Below the pieces are notes generated by a model. That model was given only the letters and a program-made list of their open reading frames with translations. It ran no database searches and was not told where the DNA came from. Positions 25,037 through 33,706 of a DNA stretch of 64,000 nt are shown in pieces; positions within the stretch are counted from its first letter, which is position 1; each line of letters opens with the position of its first letter. Made by a program: the position numbers and the translations under genes. The DNA comes from JBEBVQ01 sp964527735 (lineage in GTDB: Bacteria > Bacteroidota > Bacteroidia > Chitinophagales > Chitinophagaceae). The stretch spans positions 186,001 to 250,000 of the forward strand of contig CAZGPG010000002.1 in NCBI GenBank assembly GCA_964527735.1, given 5' to 3'.

Positions 25037-26014
25037 ATGCACAGGCTATTGGCACATATATTCGACAACAGCGCCTGCCTTACCAAAAGGCAGCTGAAAG
25101 ATTATGTGACAGGCGTCATGGCCGAAGAAGAATGTTATGCAGTGGAAAGGCATGCGAACGACTGTTCTTTCTGCAGCGAAGCCATAGACGGCCTCAGCGC
25201 GCATAACGGGGAAGCCGTAAGCCTGCTGGAAACAACGCTGACACCTGAATTTCTACATGATCATTTCCAGAAAAATCTCCCGCCCGTACATCTCAATTCC
25301 ATAGGACCCACAGCCGCTGCGGAATCTGCACCGGCGAAACATAAAAAATCAGGCATCGGCTGGCTGCATATATCAGCCCTCGCAGCGACCCTGCTACTGT
25401 CGTTTTTCCTGATCCGCGGATGGAAGCCCCAGCATCGCCCGCCAGACCGGCATGTAGCGCTGCCGGCAACTGTAGCCGATACCATGCCTGTAGTAGCACA
25501 AAAGCAGAAGAAAGAGGAGAGCAGGAAAAAGTCCACCGCACTACCACCGGCAGAAAAAAGCGAAGGAGGCACGGCATCTGCCCCTGAAATACCCGCAAAC
25601 ACATTGATACCAGCGGAAGCATTGCGCGATGCAAAACCTGTCGAAACCATACAGGAACCAAATAAACCAGCGGACAATCCGACCCGGAATGAAACGGCTC
25701 CGCCTGATAATAAGGCTGTACAAGAGGAGCACATAACAACGACGGCTCCGGAAAAGGATAATACCAACCACCGGCAACTGGCTGATGAAGCATTTGACCG
25801 TGCGCATTACACAAAAGCCCTGGGCCATTACCGCCAGGTATTAAACAACAACGCCGCAACACGGGAAGACAAAGACGCAGCCGGGATCATGGCGGCACGC
25901 TGTTATATCCTGCTGGGCAGCAAGGCACAGGCCATAACCCTGCTGCGTGAAATCGCCGACGGCAACAGCCCGCAAAGCGGAGAAGCCGGAAAATTGCTCG
26001 CAGAGCTGAACTAA
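25037..26014 (+). CDS. Membrane anti-sigma factor with zinc-finger motif and TPR-like tail
   Basis: A 325-residue bitopic inner-membrane protein. The cytoplasmic N-terminus has the ZAS anti-sigma signature HxxxCxxC (ERHANDCSFCSEAI, about residues 39-48). A single transmembrane helix lies near 111-127 (ISALAATLLLSFFLIRG). A long Pro/Lys/Ala-rich periplasmic linker (about 135-235) leads to a C-terminal TPR-like helical domain (about 245-325, LADEAFDRAHYTKALGHYRQVLNN). It lies 4 nt after the sigma factor gene. The TPR end may sense an envelope signal or bind a partner; that part is inference. Confidence 0.82.
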   Translation: MHRLLAHIFDNSACLTKRQLKDYVTGVMAEEECYAVERHANDCSFCSEAIDGLSAHNGEAVSLLETTLTPEFLHDHFQKNLPPVHLNSIGPTAAAESAPAKHKKSGIGWLHISALAATLLLSFFLIRGWKPQHRPPDRHVALPATVADTMPVVAQKQKKEESRKKSTALPPAEKSEGGTASAPEIPANTLIPAEALRDAKPVETIQEPNKPADNPTRNETAPPDNKAVQEEHITTTAPEKDNTNHRQLADEAFDRAHYTKALGHYRQVLNNNAATREDKDAAGIMAARCYILLGSKAQAITLLREIADGNSPQSGEAGKLLAELN

Positions 26015-26182
26015 GCAACTATTTACGGTGAACGCTGCTCGTCACCGATCGGATCATTTCCGGAAATTCAAACCCATCAGGCAACCTTTTCCTGCACAAT
26101 TGCATTTATACTATTGCTTGTATTTTTAAAGGCAGCAGCCAGACTGCACCCCTGACCATTAAAACAGGAATAAAAACCGCCG

Positions 26183-26725
26183 ATGACGGAAAGTCAGCTT
26201 ATAGATGCCTGTATAAAAGGAGCGCCGTATGCGCAGCAGCTTTTGTACGAACGCTTCTGCGACCCGCTGTTTATAGTCTGTATCCGCTATATTCCGGCGC
26301 AGGCAGACGCTGAAGAAATTTTATCCGACACGTTCATCCGGGCTTTCCGGTCGCTGCACCAGTTCGAAAACCGGGGGAAAGGCAGCTTCCAGGCGTGGAT
26401 CACCAGGATCGCCGTCAATGAATGCCTGCAGTTTCTGAGAAAACAAAAAACGCTGCGATTCCTGCCGTCCGACCAACCGGTAATGGAGCAGGCAGACGGA
26501 CATATAAACGCACAGGATCTGTTGCAGGCAAAAGATTTACTACACATGATCCATCATATGCCGGATGGCTACAGGACTGTATTTAACCTGTATGTGATAG
26601 ACGGATATAATCATAAAGAAATCTCCCGGCTGCTGGGCATTTCCGAAAACACTTCCAAAACACAACTCATGAAAGCAAAAACATTTTTACGTGGAAAACT
26701 GGAATCCGATGGAAAAAGAATTTGA
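26183..26725 (+). CDS. ECF-type RNA polymerase sigma factor
   Basis: A second ECF sigma factor, 180 residues. Region 2 (about 10-85) contains LLYERFCDPLFIVCIRYIPAQADAEEILSDTFIRAF and region 4 (about 120-175) contains MPDGYRTVFNLYVIDGYNHKEISRLLGISENTSKTQLMKAKTFLR. The DAEEILSDTF pattern is the core-binding region 2.2. Its end overlaps the following anti-sigma-like gene by 17 nt, which suggests translational coupling. A weak promoter-like TTG-N18-TATTTTTA lies at 26100-26128. It differs clearly from the sigma factor at 24448, so they are not a recent duplication. Confidence 0.9.
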   Translation: MTESQLIDACIKGAPYAQQLLYERFCDPLFIVCIRYIPAQADAEEILSDTFIRAFRSLHQFENRGKGSFQAWITRIAVNECLQFLRKQKTLRFLPSDQPVMEQADGHINAQDLLQAKDLLHMIHHMPDGYRTVFNLYVIDGYNHKEISRLLGISENTSKTQLMKAKTFLRGKLESDGKRI

Positions 26726-27335
26726 ACAAATACGGGATAAACTGGCCGACGCCACCCCGGAAGCTTTGGGCTTCCACCCCGACAGAAAACAGGTATGGGA
26801 AGCCATCAGCCGGAAACAGCAAATTCCCCGGAGCAGCTATCTGCTATGGGTATCCCATGCAGCGGCTATATTGACAGGTATATTGCTGGGTGCAACGCTT
26901 ATTGCGCTTTACTTCCGGAACCAACCGGCAACTGATACGATCGTAGTTACTACTCCGCAATCACCGGCGGCAGAAACAGCTCATGAAGCGGAACTCCCGA
27001 GCCTTCCCTCACAGACAACCGGAGCATCTGCCGTAAAAAAACCGCTGCGAAAGGAAGTCGTACCGGAAGCACCGGCTGTCGCAAAGGAACCGCAAATGCC
27101 TGTAATTGTAGAAAGGCAACCATCCGCACCTGTGCCAACGGTAGCGGTGGCCCCGCCCATGAAAACTATACACATTTCCGATATCAGCCACGAACACAAC
27201 AACAGCGCCATCCCGGAGCGAAAGACAACCGTTTGGGAGCGGATATTCTCCGATCGCCATCATCCGTCCGATCCTGCTGCACAAATCCCCACACTTGCGC
27301 TGCACGATTATTTAACCCGTTCCAAAAACCATTAA
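26709..27335 (+). CDS. Membrane anti-sigma-like protein partnered with the second ECF sigma
   Basis: A 208-residue predicted bitopic membrane protein. A short acidic cytoplasmic N-terminus (MEKEFEQIRDKLADATPEALGFHPDRKQVWEAIS) precedes one transmembrane helix near 53-72 (AAAILTGILLGATLIALYF) and a Pro/Ala-rich periplasmic part. It has no zinc-finger motif, unlike the anti-sigma at 25037. ATG 26709 gives a 17-nt overlap with the sigma gene; an in-frame ATG at 26691 is possible. The anti-sigma role is inferred from the topology, the overlap and the Bacteroidota habit of such pairs. Confidence 0.72.
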   Translation: MEKEFEQIRDKLADATPEALGFHPDRKQVWEAISRKQQIPRSSYLLWVSHAAAILTGILLGATLIALYFRNQPATDTIVVTTPQSPAAETAHEAELPSLPSQTTGASAVKKPLRKEVVPEAPAVAKEPQMPVIVERQPSAPVPTVAVAPPMKTIHISDISHEHNNSAIPERKTTVWERIFSDRHHPSDPAAQIPTLALHDYLTRSKNH

Positions 27336-27338
27336 GTC

Positions 27339-28520
27339 ATGACCATTCAACGAATCCACCGTATCATTCTCTTGTTGCGACATAATCTCCTCTGCTTTAT
27401 CCTATGCCTGACCGGTATGCACATGACCTCCGCGCAAACCCTGCCCGGAGACTGGATGGGCGTCATGGTACCAACACCGGAAGAAGAGCGGCTGTTCCGC
27501 ATCAGCGAAGCACAATATAACCACCGGTTCCGCGTCGCCTTGCCCGACGACAACCAACTCTACATCGATTTCTTAAGGCTGAGCGATTGGGGAGAAAAAC
27601 ATCACCTGAACGAAATAACCCGCTTTGCTGCTGATGAATTTGAGCGACTTGCAGACTCCTTCCGCGAAGCACATACCGTAAAAGTGATGGAGCTGAACAT
27701 TCCCACCAGCAACAAAAACATAGCAATCCGATACCGGGAAGAACGGCCGGCCGCCACGCAACTGCTGCGCAAAAATGGAAGCTACTACCACCTGAAAACC
27801 GGTATGGATACCCTGCGGGTCGTAAAAAATACAGGTTACCGCACACGCCCCGGATTCGACTCCGGTATCGTGCAGATACAATACACATTTATAGTGAAAC
27901 ATCTTGAAGACATCAGGCGTTATGCAACAGACCCGGCATTCCTGGAGCATACGGGCAATAGCATAGATTCCGTGATCGCTGTGCAGCGCGGCAAATGGAA
28001 ACGGCAGGACCTCCGTTATCACGAGCTGCGTGTTGATTACGACCTGGCAAAGAAAACTGCACTGAAGGTGTATACCGGTGATCCGGTGCTACCGTTCATG
28101 GGCAAAACAGTGGGCCTTTATTTGAGCGTGGGGGCCATGGTGTTCAAAAACTCAATAGCCCCGCGGGCAGAAATGAGCCTGGCTTATATCTTTCCGGGCG
28201 AAGGCAATAAGAAGCCTTTTGCAGGCATTACAATCAACTCTTTTTATTTGTATCATCCGGGAGCTGACGGTACGGTCGATCGGGTGTATAGCTCCATCAA
28301 CGGTGAGTTTGGCGTAGCTACGATGAATGGTCTGATGCGGCAGAAAACATCATTCGGCCTGGGATATGTATATGCACAACCTGTCTTCCGGGATGAGATG
28401 ATCCGTGTGTTTGTAAATTACGGGGCTTCGGAGCTGATTACAGTGGGCTGGGAAATGAACGCCAACATCCGCAGAAAGGAAGACGTAATGATGGGAATAC
28501 ATGTGAGCTTTACGCTGTAA
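27339..28520 (+). CDS. Exported envelope protein of unknown function, ECF-linked
   Basis: A 393-residue exported protein that I do not recognise. A signal peptide (about 1-32, ending MHMTSAQT) is followed by an alpha/beta region of about 200 residues (WMGVMVPTPEEERLFRISEAQYNHRF, EITRFAADEFERLADSF). The C-terminal ~170 residues have alternating hydrophobic and Gly/aromatic residues (TVGLYLSVGAMVFKNS, RAEMSLAYIF, KTSFGLGYVYAQPVF, MMGIHVSFTL) and look like a small outer-membrane barrel. It starts 3 nt after the anti-sigma-like gene, so it is probably in the same operon and may be its regulated output. Confidence 0.72.
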   Translation: MTIQRIHRIILLLRHNLLCFILCLTGMHMTSAQTLPGDWMGVMVPTPEEERLFRISEAQYNHRFRVALPDDNQLYIDFLRLSDWGEKHHLNEITRFAADEFERLADSFREAHTVKVMELNIPTSNKNIAIRYREERPAATQLLRKNGSYYHLKTGMDTLRVVKNTGYRTRPGFDSGIVQIQYTFIVKHLEDIRRYATDPAFLEHTGNSIDSVIAVQRGKWKRQDLRYHELRVDYDLAKKTALKVYTGDPVLPFMGKTVGLYLSVGAMVFKNSIAPRAEMSLAYIFPGEGNKKPFAGITINSFYLYHPGADGTVDRVYSSINGEFGVATMNGLMRQKTSFGLGYVYAQPVFRDEMIRVFVNYGASELITVGWEMNANIRRKEDVMMGIHVSFTL

Positions 28521-28934
28521 AGATACTGTTGGCATACATATTTGTTGCGCATCAATTTTTTTTCTGCGCAGGAAACCGGTACCGCCACGGCAACAAACTA
28601 TAAAGCTTCTAATGGAAATAATGCAATGATGGAAAAGAAACACTCATGATAACGGCACCAACTGATCGTCTCCCCGTTGAGGGGAGAACGTGAGGGGTGT
28701 CCCTCCTATCAGCACCTCCTGCTTTCCCCGGATGGCTCCACTAACACCCGGGAACGGAGATAAGGCAGGATTTTCAATCCCACTCCCGAAACAACACACT
28801 AACATCATTTTTTCCCGGGGTTGCAAACCCCGGGTCATCTCCCGTCACGGATCATCTTTCAGAACATCCGCGACAGCGTCGTTATCCGCTTTTTACCGTA
28901 ACTTTAATATCGGATGATAATTCCCTTATTCCCG
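28521..28934. other. 414-nt intergenic region with two hairpins
   Basis: Between the ECF-linked envelope protein and a cytochrome-like lipoprotein gene. TCTCCCC/GGGGAGA (28669-28675 and 28681-28687, 5-nt loop) and CCCGGGGTT/AACCCCGGG (28814-28822 and 28826-28834, 3-nt loop) are perfect stems. The flanking words resemble dispersed intergenic repeats seen in other bacteria. A near-consensus promoter box TAACTTTA lies at 28899-28906. An open frame at 28690-28917 lies across the repeats and has no coding character. Confidence 0.6.
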
Positions 28935-30398
28935 ATGCGTACCGCCATTCTGATATTCTTTACAATAATTTTTTTCATTGCTGCCTGCAAGCACGAACCG
29001 TATAAAGAAACCGTAACGCCCGACGGAAATTTCCCGGCGGAGATTGCGGCTATCTTTACCACAAGCTGCGCCACATCCGGATGCCACAATGCACAAAGCT
29101 ATGCCAATGCTGGCGGCCTCCGGCTCGACTCCTGGGAGCACCTCTTCAACGGCGGCAATAACGGCGCTGTAGCCGTACCCTACAGTGTGGAAAATTCTTC
29201 GCTACTCTTCTTCCTGAACACAGACTCGTCCTTTGGCCCGATTGCCGTACCAACCATGCCGCTGCATCAGCCGGCCCTCCCACGCGAAGAATATCTCGCC
29301 GTGCGCGACTGGATTGCACGCGGAGCGCCGGATAAGAACGGAAGCATACCCTTCGCCGATAACCCCGACACCCGCCAGAAGATATACCTGACACAACAAG
29401 GCTGCGACCTGCTTGCCGTAATAGACGGGGAAAAGAAAGTGGTGATGCGCTACGTGCCTGTTGGTATGTCTGCTGCTACCGAAGCGCCCCATTGCGTACG
29501 GGTAGACGCCGCCGGCCGTTATGCTTACATCAGCTTCATCGGCGGTCAATACATCCATAAATTAGACACCCGTACGGATGCATTGGTGGCATCATTGTAT
29601 GTGGGCAACGGCTCATGGAATATTGTACATCTGTCGGGGGATGGGACAAAGATGATGGTGAGCGATTGGCAGGGCAATGGCCAGCTCATCCTCGTAAACA
29701 CGGAAACCATGCAGGAAACCCGGCGGTTCAACCCCACAAACGGTTTCATTTTCCCCCATGGCGTCACCAGTAATGCGGCCTTCGATACCTTCTTTGTAAC
29801 TGCCCAGTACGGCAATGTGGTTTACCGGTTCTCACCCTCTGGCGGATCTATAAAGCAGATCAGTATCGACGGCAACGCGCCGACATTCATGCCGGGCACA
29901 CGCGATCCGCATGAGATTATGATGACGCCCGATTTCTCAAAATACTTCCTCACCTGTGAGGCCTCCGATGAAGTCAGGGTTATGGATGCCTACACCGACA
30001 CGCTGATACATGTATTCAACCTGGGCATTAAACCACAGGAGATTGCCATGTCGCGCAAGCTGCCGTATGTTTTTATTACGTGCATGGAGGATGTCTCGCC
30101 TTTCCCCAGAGCGCGGGGATCTGTGTATGTGCTGAACTATAAGACTATGGAAATTGTGAAAAGGCTGGACGGAAAATTCTTTCAGCCGCATGGTATCACC
30201 GTTGACGATCAAAACGACATCGTGTATATCGCCAGCCGTAATGCCACTACCGACGGCCCCGCGCCGCACCATCCCAGCGCCTGCGGCGGCCGTAACGGCT
30301 GGTATTCCCTGTTCGATCTGAACACCCTTACACCGGCAGATGAAAAACGATACGAGGTATCTATTGAACCGTATTCTGCAGATACACGGTTTAAATGA
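28935..30398 (+). CDS. YncE-like beta-propeller lipoprotein with a CX4CH cytochrome-type domain
   Basis: A 487-residue lipoprotein. ATG 28935 gives a short signal peptide ending FFIAAC with Cys18 lipidated; an in-frame start at 28914 is possible. Residues about 30-135 look like a small cytochrome c domain: IFTTSCATSGCHNA is a CX4CH variant of the heme site, and the Met of VPTMPLHQPALPREEYLAVRDWIARGAP is in the usual place of an axial ligand. The rest is a seven-bladed YncE-like propeller (LLAVIDGEKKVVMRYVPVG, VSDWQGNGQLILVNTETM, VMDAYTDTLIHVFNLGIKP). A role in surface electron transfer or binding is inferred. The ccmBCD genes lie about 4 kb downstream. Confidence 0.78.
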   Translation: MRTAILIFFTIIFFIAACKHEPYKETVTPDGNFPAEIAAIFTTSCATSGCHNAQSYANAGGLRLDSWEHLFNGGNNGAVAVPYSVENSSLLFFLNTDSSFGPIAVPTMPLHQPALPREEYLAVRDWIARGAPDKNGSIPFADNPDTRQKIYLTQQGCDLLAVIDGEKKVVMRYVPVGMSAATEAPHCVRVDAAGRYAYISFIGGQYIHKLDTRTDALVASLYVGNGSWNIVHLSGDGTKMMVSDWQGNGQLILVNTETMQETRRFNPTNGFIFPHGVTSNAAFDTFFVTAQYGNVVYRFSPSGGSIKQISIDGNAPTFMPGTRDPHEIMMTPDFSKYFLTCEASDEVRVMDAYTDTLIHVFNLGIKPQEIAMSRKLPYVFITCMEDVSPFPRARGSVYVLNYKTMEIVKRLDGKFFQPHGITVDDQNDIVYIASRNATTDGPAPHHPSACGGRNGWYSLFDLNTLTPADEKRYEVSIEPYSADTRFK

Positions 30399-30409
30399 AA
30401 TGACATGGT

Positions 30410-30437
30410 GTAGAGACGCGATGCATCGCGTCTCTAC
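30410..30437. repeat. Perfect 28-nt palindrome of the GTAGAGACGCG family
   Basis: GTAGAGACGCGATG at 30410-30423 is followed by its exact complement. It lies between the convergent stop codons of the propeller lipoprotein and lpdA. It shares GAGACGCGAT..ATCGCGTCTC with the pair at 21894-21954, differing only in the two central bases. Confidence 0.9.
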
Positions 30438-30462
30438 GTAATCCTGCGAGAATAATATTGAT

Positions 30463-31869
30463 CTACAGATGTATCGCCTCGCCCAGCGCTACTTCTATCG
30501 CGTCTTTCACGCCTTCGCTCATAGTGGGATGCGGGTGAATGCTGTCGAGCACCTCCTGCCAGGTTGTTTCCAGCTTGCGGGCTGTCACTGTCTGTGCAAT
30601 TATTTCGGTTACGTTAGCACCGATCATATGCGTACCCAGCCATTCGCCGTATTTCGCATCGAAGATTACTTTTACAAAACCTTCGGGAGCGCCGGCCGCA
30701 CTGGCCTTGCCTGATGCCGAGAACGGGAACTTGCCCACCTTCAGCTCATAACCGGCTTCTTTGGCCTGTTTTTCCGTCATACCGGCAGAAGCAATTTCGG
30801 GCGAGCAATATGTACAACCCGGTACATTACCGTAATCCAGCGGCTCTGGCATGTGATGGTACTTACCTTCTTTATGTGCAAACGCTTCAACGCAGATAAC
30901 GGCCTCTTTCGATGCCACGTGCGCCAGCGCCTGACCCGGGGTGCAGTCGCCGATGGCATAAATACCATCCACATTGGTTTTCCCGTATTGATCCACAATG
31001 ATCTTACCTTTATCTGTATTGATCTTCAAGGCTTCCAGACCAATATTTTCGATATTGGCCACTACACCTACCGCGCTCAGCACAATGTCAGCCTCAAGTA
31101 TCTCTTCGCCTTTCTGAGTCTTTACTGTAGCCTTCACACCACCCTTACCGCCTTCCACTTTTTCAACGGAAGCATTGGTCATGATGTTAATGCCTTTCTT
31201 CTTATAGATTTTCTCCAGCTCTTTGGAAATATCTTCATCTTCTACCGGTACAATACGCGGCATGAATTCCACGATCGTCACCTTCGTGCCGAGGCTGTTG
31301 TAGAAATAGGCAAATTCTACACCGATAGCGCCGGAGCCTACTACGATCATACTCTTCGGCTGTTCTGCCAGCGACATCGCTTCCCGGTATCCGATCACAT
31401 GCTTGCCGTCTATCTCCAGATTCGGCAACTGGCGGGCGCGGCCTCCTGTAGCAATGATCACGTGTTTGGCCTGGTGTGCGGTTTCCTTACCATCGGAGCC
31501 GGTTACAACCACCTCTTTCTGCTCATTCACCTTCCCGAAGCCCATGATCACATCGATCTTGTTCTTCTTCATCAGGAACTGGATGCCTTTACTCATTTTG
31601 TCGGCTACGCCGCGGCTGCGCTTTACCATGGCCGTAAAATCGGCCTTATAATCATTCACCACAACACCATAATCTTTGGAATGACTGAGGTACTCCATGA
31701 TCTGTGCCGATTTCAACAATGCTTTGGTAGGGATACAGCCCCAGTTGAGACAGATGCCACCCAGGCTTTCGCGTTCAACGATTGCAGTTTTATAACCCAG
31801 TTGGGATGCGCGGATGGCCGCTACATAACCGCCAGGACCGCTGCCGATGACAATCACATCATATGCCAT
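30463..31869 (-). CDS. lpdA: Dihydrolipoyl dehydrogenase (E3)
   Basis: The flavoprotein that reoxidises dihydrolipoyl groups in 2-oxoacid dehydrogenase complexes and the glycine cleavage system. The protein has 468 residues with the N-terminal FAD motif GSGPGGYVAA, the redox disulfide C40/C45 in GGICLNWGCIPTKA, the NAD motif VVGSGAIGVEFA, the second FAD motif GIYAIGDCTPG, and the C-terminal catalytic HPHPTMSE. A promoter box lies about 45 nt upstream. It is not clustered with E1 or E2 genes here; the fused E1 gene is about 15 kb away and could use it. Confidence 0.96.
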   Translation of the reverse strand: MAYDVIVIGSGPGGYVAAIRASQLGYKTAIVERESLGGICLNWGCIPTKALLKSAQIMEYLSHSKDYGVVVNDYKADFTAMVKRSRGVADKMSKGIQFLMKKNKIDVIMGFGKVNEQKEVVVTGSDGKETAHQAKHVIIATGGRARQLPNLEIDGKHVIGYREAMSLAEQPKSMIVVGSGAIGVEFAYFYNSLGTKVTIVEFMPRIVPVEDEDISKELEKIYKKKGINIMTNASVEKVEGGKGGVKATVKTQKGEEILEADIVLSAVGVVANIENIGLEALKINTDKGKIIVDQYGKTNVDGIYAIGDCTPGQALAHVASKEAVICVEAFAHKEGKYHHMPEPLDYGNVPGCTYCSPEIASAGMTEKQAKEAGYELKVGKFPFSASGKASAAGAPEGFVKVIFDAKYGEWLGTHMIGANVTEIIAQTVTARKLETTWQEVLDSIHPHPTMSEGVKDAIEVALGEAIHL

Positions 31870-31913
31870 ATACAGGAAGTGTGTTTTAAAATGGTCAAAA
31901 AGTTAACGTCCGA

Positions 31914-31921
31914 CAAAAGTA
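31914..31921 (-). promoter_or_regulatory. Bacteroidota -7 promoter box for lpdA
   Basis: On the minus strand TACTTTTG fits TAnnTTTG exactly and ends 44 nt before the lpdA ATG. Confidence 0.5.
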
Positions 31922-31984
31922 GCAAATAATTAAACTTCAGCCAGCATTCGTATATAACAGATCAAAGCGGACTTTGCGCATACA

Positions 31985-33508
31985 TTAAATATTACCGCTG
32001 TTTTTGCCGGAAGCCTTGCGCACCTTGCTGTGCCTGATACTATATCCGAAATAGATAACAAACCCCAGCGCAAGCCATATGGCAAGCCGCTCCCACGACT
32101 CTATCGGCAGCGATGCCATCATGGCTACGCAGACCAGTACCCCCAGTATGGGAATCAGCGGCACCAGCGGCACCCTGAATGACCGTGGCGCATCCGGCGC
32201 CTTTTTCCGCATCACAATCACACCGATGCACACCAGCGAGAATGCAAATAAAGTGCCGATGCTGACCATATGCCCGAGATCTGCAACGGGCACAAAACCA
32301 GCAAACAAACTCACAAACACCATAAATACCAGATTGGTCTTCCAGGGTGTACGGTTTTTGGAGTGCAGGTCTGAAAAGAATTTAGGCAGCAGCCCATCTA
32401 CGCTCATGCTATAGAATACCCGGCTTTGCCCCATCAGCATCACCAGCATTACAGATGTAAATCCTGCAATGATAGCGACCATCAGCAAACTGTTCAGGAA
32501 ATGATAACCCGTTTTGGCAAACGCCGTAGCAACGGGTTTGGCATCTCCTCTGAATGCAGTATAATGCTCCAACCCTGTCAGCACATAAGAAAAGAGAACA
32601 TACAACAGCGTACAAACGATCAGAGATCCGATAATACCTATCGGCATCGCCTTTTTAGGGTTTTTGGCCTCCTGTGCTGCTGTGGAGACTGCATCAAAGC
32701 CGATAAATGCAAAAAACACCACACCCGCGCCACGCATAATACCACTGATGCCATATGCGCCGAAATGATCGCTCTTGAAAAACTCCCAGAATCCCATCTG
32801 GCCGGCACGAACTGCTTCTTCGCCCACATTCGGGGGAATGAAAGGCGTGTGATTGGCCGGGTTGATAAAACCCCACCCCAATGCGATAAAAACCAGCACC
32901 ACGACTACTTTTACCACAACAAGGACGTTATTGATCAGCGACGATTCGCGGGTGCCCCTCATCAGCAAAAACGATAACAGACAAATGATAATAATGGCCG
33001 GCAGGTTGATGATGCCATCTGTGACAACCGTGCCGTCCGCCAGCGTAAGCGTTTCCCACGGGGAAGTAAGCAGGCGGGCAGGAAAATGGATACCGACCTC
33101 ACCCAGAAACTGGGCAAAATAGCGCGACCAGCTCACGGAGACAGTTGCAGCGCCGAGGGCATACTCCAGCACCAGGTCCCATCCGATGATCCACGCGATA
33201 AATTCACCCATCGTAGCATAGGAATAGGTATAAGCGCTGCCGGCTACCGGTATCATGGATGCAAACTCTGCATAACACAACCCGGCAAAGGCACAACCCA
33301 CTGCGGCCACTATAAATGATAAAGTAACGGCAGCACCTGCATTATCTGCAGCAGCTATACCGGTGAGCGAAAACAGACCGGCGCCGATAATGGCGCCGAT
33401 TCCAAGCGCGACAAGCGCGGTAGCTGAAAGTGTCTTTTTTAATCCCTTTTCGGACTCGGATGCTTCCGCCATTAATTGCGGGAGCGGCTTTCTGATGAAT
33501 ATGCTCAT
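31985..33508 (-). CDS. APC-superfamily amino acid permease
   Basis: A 507-residue inner-membrane transporter of the amino acid-polyamine-organocation superfamily, closest in pattern to cationic amino acid permeases (YfnA/CAT type). TM1 carries the family motif LGIGAIIGAGLF. About 12-14 hydrophobic helices span the protein, with AFIGFDAVSTAAQEAKNPKKAMPIGI after the central helices, a hallmark of this subgroup. ATG 33508 is chosen because it gives a short cytoplasmic N-terminus; the in-frame ATG at 33565 would add 19 unlikely residues. It stands alone, and the substrate is not known. Confidence 0.9.
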   Translation of the reverse strand: MSIFIRKPLPQLMAEASESEKGLKKTLSATALVALGIGAIIGAGLFSLTGIAAADNAGAAVTLSFIVAAVGCAFAGLCYAEFASMIPVAGSAYTYSYATMGEFIAWIIGWDLVLEYALGAATVSVSWSRYFAQFLGEVGIHFPARLLTSPWETLTLADGTVVTDGIINLPAIIIICLLSFLLMRGTRESSLINNVLVVVKVVVVLVFIALGWGFINPANHTPFIPPNVGEEAVRAGQMGFWEFFKSDHFGAYGISGIMRGAGVVFFAFIGFDAVSTAAQEAKNPKKAMPIGIIGSLIVCTLLYVLFSYVLTGLEHYTAFRGDAKPVATAFAKTGYHFLNSLLMVAIIAGFTSVMLVMLMGQSRVFYSMSVDGLLPKFFSDLHSKNRTPWKTNLVFMVFVSLFAGFVPVADLGHMVSIGTLFAFSLVCIGVIVMRKKAPDAPRSFRVPLVPLIPILGVLVCVAMMASLPIESWERLAIWLALGFVIYFGYSIRHSKVRKASGKNSGNI

Positions 33509-33670
33509 TTGCTCAATATGGCCAGTTGAAAAACATGAAAAATATATCTGAATATGTGCATTCATACCGGCACATATTCAAAATAATGGCTAAAGATAAT
33601 AGAAAACCACAAAAATCAAGACCGGCACAACAACAGTTTTGTTACAGAAAAAGAAAATCTTCATAGAGCA

Positions 33671-33702
33671 TTGGTTCATTTTCCGGATTTGCAGTAGGTT
33701 TG
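33671..33702 (+). promoter_or_regulatory. Bacteroidota promoter (TTG-N21-TAGGTTTG), 4 nt from the start codon
   Basis: TTG at 33671-33673 is spaced 21 nt from an exact -7 box TAGGTTTG at 33695-33702. Only 4 nt separate the box from the ATG at 33707, so the transcript should begin at or next to the start codon. Confidence 0.65.
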
Positions 33703-33706
33703 GCAA

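Noticed and set aside
24448..28520. Recent duplication of one sigma/anti-sigma module
   Set aside because: The two sigma factors differ throughout, and only the first anti-sigma has the HxxxCxxC motif.
28690..28917. Open frame in the gap before the cytochrome-like lipoprotein
   Set aside because: It runs across two perfect hairpins and has no signal, domain or promoter at a fitting place.
28935..29140. Lipoprotein N-terminus read as a plain cytochrome c (CXXCH)
   Set aside because: The cysteine spacing is four residues, not two; it is reported as a CX4CH variant instead.
30853..31929. Open frame of 358 codons on the plus strand opposite lpdA
   Set aside because: It is antisense to a firmly identified gene, has no recognisable domain or signal, and its composition reflects the codon use of lpdA on the other strand.
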